Origin: Gracilaria gracilis
Taxonomy: Eukaryota > Rhodophyta > Florideophyceae > Gracilariales > Gracilariaceae
DNA length: 64,000 nt
Reading direction: 5' to 3'
NCBI GenBank assembly: GCA_030374805.1
Contig: JARGSG010000092.1
Coordinates: 62,001 to 126,000, forward strand
Of this stretch, positions 10,976-19,514 are shown one piece after another (the stretch's first letter is position 1; each line of letters starts with the position of its first letter). Under the pieces are notes generated by a model. It was not told the DNA's origin. It saw only the letters and a list, made by a program, of their open reading frames with translations, and did not search any database. The position numbers were made by a program, and so were the translations under genes.

Positions 10976-13590
10976 CTACCGTCTCCACCGGTGCCCAACC
11001 AAACGACTGAAACCGGGCTCCTCCGGTCGGCACGCTGCTATGTAGCAATCAAGAACCGCTCCAAGTCTCCGCGTAAAATTCGCCATAAAGTATTCCTCCC
11101 TCACCGCTAGATATACCTTCTCCCTCGATGGAATCCACAGCTCAACCGTCGCAGTTCTCTCCGAATTTCCGGACACACACCTCGGATCCCCCTCTAAGAA
11201 CCCATCGTTCTCAAACTCTTCGCCGTGCTCGTCCCCCACCAATTCCCATGCCACCTTCAATATACCCTCCACTGCCCTCGGCAGATACCTCCCATACAAT
11301 GTAGAAAACAAGAGCTGCCTTTGTCCTCCACGTCCCACACCCTCGTTCATCGTTTTCACAACACACCCAATCCACGCATCAAGTCTGGCGAGGTGCATCA
11401 CCGTCCCATCCACGTAATGCTTTTCCGCATTACATTTGGTCTCCACTACGTCTTCCGTGTACTCCTCCAACACTGCCACCGTCATTCCATTCTTAAAATA
11501 CTTATCTTCTTCATCACAGCCCTACGGTGGAGCATGCACAGTTAACCTAGAGTATGCAAGATCTTCGAAACGGCTCATTCTCCACGCACATCACTTGTTC
11601 ATCCCATCCTCTTCACTTCCCATAAGCTTTTCGCGAGCCTCGTCCATCTGCTTCTTCAACTTCTCACCAAGTTCCGTCCCCTCGCTAGGCTTCGCCCGCT
11701 TCGCAATCAAATCATATCCCAGTAAAGAGAATAATCTGTCCCGAGAAGCCCTCTTTCGCACTCCAATCACATCGCTGATCGTCTGCTTCATCCGCTGCTT
11801 CAGACACTTGTCCGCGCTTACATTCTCTACGCACTCTTGCTTCCTCCCCGCTTCCGTTATCGTCTCCCACGTCTCTCCCATTATTTCTGTCTCGACCACA
11901 TACTTCAATAACACACCACGTCCACCCTCTGTAGATGGTGTGTACGCCCTCATCTCATATGCAACCTGAGTTGGGCACGTAGGCACCATCTCCTTCTCCC
12001 CAACTACAAGTATGCTCCCCTCCCTACTTTCTCCCACCGTCCCACTCCTGTTCTTCCAGCTTCTATCAACGTTTTCCGTGTTAAAACACAGTTCAGACGC
12101 CTCCAACTTCGCATAATGAAACATCGGATCATATACAGACCTTTCGAATCCATAAAAAAACATTCTCTCACTCCAATATCATACTTCCGGCGCCCCCTCA
12201 CCTTCTTTCCTCCACCATCTCGCTTCCTCCCCTTCACTGCCTCCCGAAGACTTTCGATCAACACATTTTGCCGTATATTTTCCTTCTTCAGCCGTCCCAA
12301 CTCTTTCTGCGTCAGCTTCAAACTCACCATCAATGTATAGTGATCTTCTTTCATATTTCCCAACTGTCACTTCAGTGAATTCACCCTCTGAACGAGTACA
12401 CACCGTGGTAATACGCTTAAGTTCTCCTCATTGCCTTCCCGTTCCCTTGTAGATTCCCTTTCATCTCCTCGGATTCTACCTCCGCTTTCTCCACGACCGC
12501 CGTCACTTTCGTCTTCCACATCATTCGGAAGTAAAACGGTGTTGCGCCTTACACGCATACCTTGGGGCGTTCGTAACACCGTCTCCACGACATTGACTTT
12601 CCGACGCCGTTCTGTTTGTACGTCGTCCTCCCCTCCGAAATCCGTCTCATCCACTGCTGCTGTCCCTCCGAAAATTTCCTTGGCTGATACACCACTTCTA
12701 CGTCGTACCCCTTTCCCGTGCGCATGTTCTCGTCGCTGATCTCCCCCCTTCTCCCCAACTTCAACACCCACCAATCCACGAACCACACTCCCTACTTTTC
12801 TTTCACTACCCTCCCCTGTTTCAAGTTCTGCCATTGGCCGCGCACGGGCCACTTCCTCTTTCTCCCGATTCGCAGTCTCTTGGTCGAAACCAATGCTTTC
12901 CTTCTCTGGCACTCTTTTTGGCGTCACAACAACCAAACTTTCCACTCCTCGCGTCCTCGCCGGCTGACCACACCTCACTCTCTCCCTTTCTCCTTCCACC
13001 TCTTCGGGTACCACAGCCATAGGCACTTTATCACCGTTAGTTCCCTTTCTTCCCCGAAGACCCCCACTACCTAATCCGGTACTACACCTTGCTACCGTTC
13101 TTCCCTCGACACCCGTACGAAGCTCTTTACCCTTCACTATCATATCTCCGCTATCGCTCTCCTCTAAAGATTGCGAGGTCTCTGCGCTTCCTCTACAACC
13201 ATCTCTCTCCCGACCACCGCGCAGAACCTTCTCCGGCATACCTCGATTCACTGCTATGCTTTTCTTGGGACTAAATTCTTGTTCTAGTGCGTTCGCAATA
13301 GGTTTCGTCACCACAATGCTTACCATTCGCTCCGTTCGCTCCGTTCGCTCCGATGTTCCGCCCTTGAAGCTCCTCCTCGCACCGTCGCTTCTCCCCGCAC
13401 CGTCGCTTCTCGCTGCTATGTCGCTCCTCCCTCTACACTTCCTCTCTTTCCCACGTACACCACTCCGAGGCGCCCGCGTACTACGAGCGGTGCGAACTTC
13501 GCCACTTACCGTTTCGCCACGCCTTCGGCTCTTTGACGCGCGACCGCTAACCTCCTTCGCATTCACACGCCTTGTCTTACGTTTCGCCAT
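10976..13590 (-). pseudogene. Coiled-coil gene 1, outer copy, frame-broken
   Basis: The ATG at 13590 begins MAKRKTRRVNAKEV, matching the inner copy's MGKRKTRSANANAED. A 408-residue Arg/Glu/Gly-rich disordered region is followed by a heptad-like coiled coil near 12300. A conserved helical C-terminal half then lies in shifted frames (12163-11591 and 11485-10976). At least two frameshifts separate the blocks. The outer copy keeps the original C-terminus (10976-11200: about 65 residues after the shared core) that the inner copy has lost by frameshift. Function unknown. Confidence 0.6.
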
Positions 13591-14043
13591 ATAGAATCCG
13601 AACGGTTCGTCGCGATTGACGCTGCGCTCTCGACGTCTTAGCCGCTCACCGTGATCGAAGTTCACCGGAATCAGAACTGCTCTGCTCTCGACGTGTTTGG
13701 CGCTAGCCGTGATCGAACGTCATCGATCTAATGTACGACCCGAATCTAGTGGAGTGTGGTAGAAATCACCGAGTGCTGTTTTTTATTCCCCGATTCTGGA
13801 ACCCAAAAGTGACACCGAAATCCCATTTTTGAACTAGATAGTTTTCATAATGTTGAAAAACGGACACTATCATATTAGATGCCCTTCGCTACCTTTTATG
13901 TATCTACGTACTTCCATCTTGCAGTTCTGCCGAAGTGCAAAGTTTCTATTTCGTGCTCAACGGCGAAGTTGGAATGCAATAAGTGCCACTTCTTCATGGA
14001 GGTTTAGGGGGTTGTTTTACATGTAGCAAATTTACTGCACGTT
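13591..14043. other. Intergenic region between methyltransferase-SET and coiled-coil gene 1 (outer)
   Basis: This holds the 3' end of the methyltransferase-SET gene and the presumptive promoter of coiled-coil gene 1, both on the minus strand. No further gene is visible. Confidence 0.4.
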
Positions 14044-15296
14044 CTAATGGATTACTATAATAGGATTTGCCGATGTACCCCAGCCATACCCTACTCCATA
14101 ATCCGCGAACAACTCCTCTCCCACTTCCAGTTTCCGAAGTGCTCGCACCGCAAGCATTGGGTATTCTAGTAGTTGATGCGGGGTGCGTCCGGTATTTGGA
14201 GTTCGAATGACCCGCACATTTGCAGTCCTTCGTTTCGTCACACCATCCGCAACTGCATCAATGTCCTTACCACCTTTCATATATTTGGGATCGTTAATCG
14301 TTCCACCCAATGAAAAAGGAGCGGGGACAATCCATACAGGTATTAAACGTACTCCTTGTCTTCTTTCTGGGAGGCTGTGGAATATATCGCCGCGGAAGTT
14401 AAACTCCATCGCATACTTCCGAAAGCTTTCGGAAGTGGCTCCCAATAACCCTTTCCCATATTTCTTGTGTACCTCTTTTCTCTTCGTTAGGTCATGGTAC
14501 ACAAGTGTTCCATAAAAGTAACATATCTCTTCATTTTCCATGAATCGGCGTGTAGTGAACACCCCTGCTCCGGCGCCAGGGTGACGAATCGTCGGCTTTC
14601 CGATACGACAACCGCTCATCGTCGCTTCCAGTTCCAACATGGCATTCCAATCCAGAAGCCCCATCTTTCCTTGCAAAGTTTTAGGCCATTCATGAAGGGT
14701 CTTACGCCTACCAGTCGTGACCAAGCTCTCATCCATCCACATTGACGCAAGAAAGTCCACAATATACGTAGGAAACTTTTGATATTGGGGGTGGCCGGAT
14801 GGAGCCTTCCATGATCTCGATGGGCGGAAATTCCACTAAGGGAATGAGTTCAACACCCTAATCATCGCATTCCGAACTTCCTGCGTTACCTGGATATCCG
14901 TCTCATTTTCCCGCAGGCAGAATGCGAATTGAACAATTGCGGCGTGCCTAGCATGGGCAAAGCAGTCAGAGTCCGGCTCACAAACCATGAACCTGCGATG
15001 CAGTTGTAACTCCATGCATGCCATTCCTGTCGAAGACGTCCCCGCAAACAAGTTGACCATAATATCCCCAGCCTGGGAAACCCTACAGATTAGCTCCTTC
15101 AACAATGCCCGAGGTTTCTGTTCGGACCTTTCCTTTTGTAAAACGTAGCCCCAACCTTCCTTCTTTCTCTTCCACTGAAGAGTCTCCCAATTAGACATGG
15201 GGGGCACCTGGTCAATGATAGTGTGCTACCCCGGGTACCTCGACTGCACGAAGTTGAAGTTCTCATAGTTCACCATCACATGCTGTTGCGCGTACG
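14044..15296 (-). pseudogene. DNA methyltransferase-SET fusion, outer copy, 5' truncated
   Basis: One minus-strand frame aligns with the last ~415 residues of the inner gene (24373-27495). It includes the AdoMet motif I block (NLFAGTSSTGMACM), the linker, and a complete SET domain ending in GEELFADYG. Two in-frame stops occur (TAG near 15224 and one after NSFP near 14835). Alignment ends at 15296, exactly at the TIR of the inner copy, and the catalytic DPPY half is missing from this copy. It therefore lost its 5' half when, or before, the inner copy arrived. Confidence 0.85.
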
Positions 15297-15562
15297 TCGG
15301 TGTTCTCGGAATGCTAGTTTAGTATGCTAGATGGCTAGTTATGAAAAAAAAGTCCGAAAAAACTTGCAATTTCGCAGATTGCGCTAGTTGGCGAGGCAAA
15401 AAATTTTTTTTCTGGAAATCGCATTTCCACGTGGCGCAGTTGAACTCCATTTGTTGAAGTTGTATGCTAGTTTGCAGTTCGTGCGCCACTGCCCGTTACC
15501 TCACATTCGTCGCAGTCGTCAAAATCACTCAAAAAATTTACTCTCGGGTCACCAGCGCTGGT
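15297..15562 (-). promoter_or_regulatory. Inner copy b-end: TIR and subterminal repeats
   Basis: This 266-bp non-coding end contains variants of GCTAGTT at about 15313, 15330, 15384 and 15469, and A/T runs. It aligns with 39444-39179 of the outer copy in reverse. No gene is present. Confidence 0.65.
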
Positions 15563-16514
15563 TTACTCCAACTCGGCATTCGGATCCTGAGTCTCAGTTT
15601 CCCTAAACGTGAAGTTAAAGAAGTCCAACGGACAACTCTCCCCATTCTGGTACACCCTCCTAGCCCCAAAGCGGCTTCCAACCCCTCCCAGCCTCTTCTC
15701 CTCCTGCTCCTCCAATATACGCTCCGCCGTCCTCGCAGCCGCCGCCGCACTCCCGAAACCCACCAACGGCGCGCCACCCGGCAGCTGCGGCGGCACAAAC
15801 ACCTTCCCATCCTCTTCCACCATCACCTCACCCTTCCTCCTCTTCTTCAGTCGACTCCCCACACCTTCTCCTCCCTTCTCTTCTCCCCCCTCTCCCTCAC
15901 ACTCCCCCGCCAACCCCGAGAACCAGGCGTCACAGGCGACCCTTTACCTGCTCCCTCTCCCACTCCTACTCCCCCTCCCCTCACCATTTCCTTCAAATCC
16001 ATCAGCAATTTGCACGCCTTCTCCACCTGTCCCACTTGCTCCTCTAACACTTCAACCCTACCCTTCAGCCCCATGTTCTCCTTTCGCAGCCTCCCCATCT
16101 CCCTCCCCACGCACTCCAACATCCCATTCACATGTCCCACAGCCCCCACCCCAGTCAACTTCATCCTCTTCCGAATCGTCGAAATCAATTCCATCGGCAC
16201 CCCAACCTCCGACACACTCAGCACCACCCCTCCCATGTCTGCCACCATCTCCGACAGCATGTCGTCGAAGTGCTCCTTCAAACTCCCCCAAGCTTCCTCA
16301 CCCGTTCCTCCATCTCCCCCATAAACCTTCTCTCTGGCCCTCCTTCTCCATCCCCATCCCCATCACCTCCACGGCCTCCTCCATCCCCATTACAAACCCT
16401 CTGACTCACACAAACCCCCTCAGTACCCCCTCCCTCCCGCGGCGGCGTCTCTGGCACTTCCGTTCTATGCAGCAGAGCCATTAGCTCCTCGTCACCAACG
16501 TATCCATTCGACAT
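15563..16514 (-). pseudogene. Coiled-coil gene 2 (b-end protein), inner copy
   Basis: The ATG at 16514 begins MSNGYVGDEELMALLH, conserved in the outer copy (38224). A Gly/Asp-rich low-complexity stretch follows. After a one-base shift near 16280 comes a conserved helical block (MKEHFDDM...), then a leucine-zipper-like coiled coil (RLRKENMGLKGRVEVLEE). Another frame change near 15880 leads to a basic KKRRKG tract and a conserved C-terminal domain with an Ala-rich helix and FFNFTFRE near the end. The second frame change occurs in both copies, so it may mark a short intron or recoding rather than damage. Function unknown; DNA binding or multimerisation is possible. Confidence 0.55.
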
Positions 16515-17030
16515 CCCGAGAAAAGACGGCGTCCGGCGATAAACGACTTGAACAGGCCTGAGCGACTTACCACAACCCTCGTCCTTGCCACCCCTGATCA
16601 CAGCCGTTACACTCGTGGCCACACACCCCTCTACCCCGCAGGCCTATTTGTATCACAATTTTCTATACCTCAATTTCCCGCCATTCCCCAAAAACTCCAT
16701 TTCTCCCAGATATTTCCATATTTTCGTTTTTTCCTTTCAGTACCATCCCACAAAACCAATCCACAGCGCCCGTTCCTTAACTCCTTACCATTAAATCTTC
16801 CCCTTTATACTTCATTTCGACACATCTCTTTTCATAAACACATTCATCAGTCCTAATCCCTTCATACCCACCTACCTCATTCTTTCAACTACTTAGTCAT
16901 AAAAACTATCTTTTCCTCTGAAACCACTTTATCGATGTATACATCGGCAACGCCGTTCTCTACTTAAGCATCTCTCCCTTCCTCTCCTGTAGCACAATAT
17001 ATCCTCACAGCATCCAACAAATTCGACATA
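16515..17030. promoter_or_regulatory. Divergent promoter region, coiled-coil gene 2 and reductase-like gene (inner)
   Basis: This 516-bp AT-rich, gene-free spacer lies between two outward-facing start codons (16514 on minus, 17031 on plus). The same divergent arrangement exists in the outer copy at 37661-38223. A shared bidirectional promoter is inferred from layout only. Confidence 0.4.
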
Positions 17031-17864
17031 ATGACCTCGCCTTCCTCTTCTCTCCGCTCCTCCCACACCCCAGCTGTTGTTGTATGCAGAGGCCGCATTG
17101 GCTCCATGCTTTACGACCACGGTACCCCTCAAGATACCATTCTTTCACTCCAAGATTTCATAGCCGCAGACAGCATTCCGCAAGGTCCCATTTTCTTCTG
17201 CAGCAGGAGCAACTTGTTGGAAACAGTAATTCGCTCCTGCCCTCCATCTCGCAGACAAGACTTGGTCTTCATTCAGAACGGCCACATTCTTCCCATTCTT
17301 TCAAAACATGGTCTTCATCACACCACACGAGCAGTTCTTTACATCGCCGTACCCACTCTCGCTGCACCTCCACAGGATGGCGTCACCCCTCTTACTCCCA
17401 ACGGCCTCACAACTGTCACCGGAAAATGGGCTTTCGCACTAGCACAACGCTTCTTTAACGCAGGTCTCACTTGCAATATCGTTGACGAAGACGCCTTCTC
17501 TAAATCCTACTACGAAAAGCTCGTCTGGATCTCTTCATTCAACCTAGTTGGTTCCTCCCACGGCTTCATTACCATGCATGACGTGGCCACCCGCTACAAT
17601 ACCATAGTCTCAACGATAATGAAGGAACTACTCGGCATAGTCTCCTCCAACACAGCTATCTCCTACAATATCCCCTCCACAGTACAATCCCTCCTCGCCT
17701 ACGGCAGCACTCTTACCTCCTTCCACGCCTCATTCTCTGAGTACGAATTCAGAAATGCTTACTTCTACCTTTCCTCCGAGGATACCAAGAGAGCGGGCTT
17801 GGCTGACCCTGCCCCTTTTCACACCAACTATGTCAATGTCCTTAGAAAAGACATTCTCTTTTAG
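17031..17864 (+). CDS. Ketopantoate-reductase-like NAD(P)-binding protein (cargo), inner copy
   Basis: This intact 277-residue frame has an ATG at 17031. The N-terminal strand-loop reads AVVVCRGRIGSML. The outer copy has GRGRIG there, a full GxGxxG dinucleotide loop; the inner copy has Cys for the first Gly. The middle (PIFFCSRSNLL, DLVFIQNGH, TRAVLYIAV) fits the second half of a Rossmann domain. The C-terminal half (VTGKWAFALAQRF ... YYEKLVWISSFNLVG) matches the helical dimer domain of the PanE/ApbA superfamily. I recall similar proteins in algae and diatoms. It is divergently oriented from coiled-coil gene 2. Substrate is unknown, and the altered nucleotide loop may make it inactive. Family assignment is from pattern recognition only. 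Confidence 0.6.
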   Translation: MTSPSSSLRSSHTPAVVVCRGRIGSMLYDHGTPQDTILSLQDFIAADSIPQGPIFFCSRSNLLETVIRSCPPSRRQDLVFIQNGHILPILSKHGLHHTTRAVLYIAVPTLAAPPQDGVTPLTPNGLTTVTGKWAFALAQRFFNAGLTCNIVDEDAFSKSYYEKLVWISSFNLVGSSHGFITMHDVATRYNTIVSTIMKELLGIVSSNTAISYNIPSTVQSLLAYGSTLTSFHASFSEYEFRNAYFYLSSEDTKRAGLADPAPFHTNYVNVLRKDILF

Positions 17865-18067
17865 TACCAGTACTACTTTGGTCTCATTTTGTAAAAAAGA
17901 TATCTTCGCACAATACTCTCTCTCCTTACCCCACGCTTTGTAACTCATTTTCTTTCTTCAACAATCCTTTTATGCTCACATTATATCAAAACATTCGTTC
18001 ATTTCTCAGTACTAGTCAAGTCACCTCACTCTCACACACATAACACTACACGCCCTACATGTTTTAT
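17865..18067. other. Convergent 3' spacer between reductase-like and dioxygenase genes
   Basis: This AT-rich spacer separates two convergent genes. It probably holds both polyadenylation sites. No gene is visible. Confidence 0.4.
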
Positions 18068-19507
18068 CTAGTCCTCCTCATAATCCATTATCATCGGTCC
18101 CTCCTCGTAGTCCCCATCCGTGTTATCAGCCTTGTGGCCTTGTACCTCGTCATCTTCCTCTTCGTAATCCTCCTCTCCAACTTCCTCTTCCTCCATTTCA
18201 AAGTTGCTCACAGAACTTTCCTCCTCGTCCAGCTGGTCGTTCGGGTCTTCCCCGAGTCCAAATTCCTCATCTAAGAATTTGGGCCGAAAAGCAGGCTGCC
18301 TGTGCACCGCATCAGGGAGCTTGTATCCCTCGGGCACAAAGTACATATGATACCGTAGACAATTCTCTTTCACCAGCGCATCCATGTACCCAGCCCCAGC
18401 ATGAAACACATCTCCCCTTCCAATCAACATGGAGTACGGTGGAACCCTGAACTTCTTCACAACCATCGTACGAGACAGCCTCTTCAAACTCTTGTCATCC
18501 GTCACATACATATTATGTGACCTCTCACATACCCATATCATAAAAGAGCTCCCCCCGGAGGCCATCATGAAGAATCCTGGAATCTCCCCATTGTTCTTCT
18601 CCACATTCGTCAACCCTCGGAAATCGGTGTGCAACACCTGCCTCGGGCATCCCTCCCCCGTACACAACACACGTCCTCCTGTTTCCGGCGCATACATCCT
18701 CTTCTTCGCCCTACTGTTGTTACACAGACGAAGAGCGGCTGCTATCTGCCCAAACCTAGCATCCAACAACGCCCTCTTTCTCACCATCATCACATTCTTC
18801 TCATCCGATTCCATGTAATCCACAATCCCCTTCTTCGTGGTAATGTATCGCCCAATGCCCTGCATCCTATCCCCCGCGTCCTTCCCATCTCCCGCATTGA
18901 TGATAGGGTTCCATCTCTTGCGGTTCTCCTCGAACTTGAGGTCCGGCTGTTCCAAGAAATCCTTGTGAAAGAACTCCAACATACTCTCTGTCACATCTTC
19001 ATCCAACACCACCCCCCTCTTCTTCGCCTCATCTGACATGCCTTCGTCACTTCCAAATTCCTCCAGCACACAGAATCCTCTCTCCATCAACTCCATTCTC
19101 TTCGCTGCAAAATACTCTCGCGCGAGGTCATCCCTCTCCATCGCCGCCATCCAAAGAGCCTCTTCCTCCCCTTTCGGCTTTCCCTTCAACGGCAGCTTCA
19201 CCCCAAGAACTGGTTCCTTCGTAGTCCCCAGTTCCTTGTGCACATTCCGGGCTGCATGCCAGTACACCGCGTGATGCACCGCCCTCAAATCCTCCACCTT
19301 TAAACACCCCGCCCTATGCTGCTTTTGTAGGTGAAGCATATCCATCCACGGGTGCTGGTGTTTCACAGCATTCTTCCCTTCCGGCCACTCACTCGGCAGT
19401 GCACTCACCATATTCGTCCACGACATATCTGATCCCCCGGTGTACTCCCCAGCTGTCTTCATCCCCTTCGGGAGAACATCCGGATTGTTATCCTCAAAGC
19501 TACGCAT
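18068..19507 (-). CDS. 2-oxoglutarate/Fe(II) dioxygenase-like protein, inner copy
   Basis: This is an open 479-residue frame. The likely catalytic double-stranded beta-helix spans residues ~250-400. It has an HxD motif in LHTDFRG (His293, Asp295), a distal His in RGDVFHAGAGY (His369), and Arg385 in CLRYHMYF at the spacing expected for the 2-oxoglutarate-binding Arg. The N-terminal part is helical and the last ~60 residues are very acidic (Glu/Asp runs). Its ATG lies 7 bases after the stop of the ParB-like frame. In the outer copy the two frames are continuous, so this is probably the C-terminal half of a larger protein. KDZ transposons of basidiomycetes carry TET/JBP oxygenases; membership of that specific family is not proven here. 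Predicted substrate: a modified base in DNA, or a protein. Confidence 0.65.
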   Translation of the reverse strand: MRSFEDNNPDVLPKGMKTAGEYTGGSDMSWTNMVSALPSEWPEGKNAVKHQHPWMDMLHLQKQHRAGCLKVEDLRAVHHAVYWHAARNVHKELGTTKEPVLGVKLPLKGKPKGEEEALWMAAMERDDLAREYFAAKRMELMERGFCVLEEFGSDEGMSDEAKKRGVVLDEDVTESMLEFFHKDFLEQPDLKFEENRKRWNPIINAGDGKDAGDRMQGIGRYITTKKGIVDYMESDEKNVMMVRKRALLDARFGQIAAALRLCNNSRAKKRMYAPETGGRVLCTGEGCPRQVLHTDFRGLTNVEKNNGEIPGFFMMASGGSSFMIWVCERSHNMYVTDDKSLKRLSRTMVVKKFRVPPYSMLIGRGDVFHAGAGYMDALVKENCLRYHMYFVPEGYKLPDAVHRQPAFRPKFLDEEFGLGEDPNDQLDEEESSVSNFEMEEEEVGEEDYEEEDDEVQGHKADNTDGDYEEGPMIMDYEED

Positions 19508-19514
19508 TCCTCAT

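Noticed and set aside
12431-13594. Plus-strand frames opposite coiled-coil gene 1
   Set aside because: Ser/Pro-rich antisense shadows of Arg/Glu-rich codons; not conserved as protein in the other copy.
15609-16484. 291-codon plus-strand Pro/Ser/Thr-rich frame
   Set aside because: It is antisense to coiled-coil gene 2, which is conserved in the other copy; composition explains the open frame.
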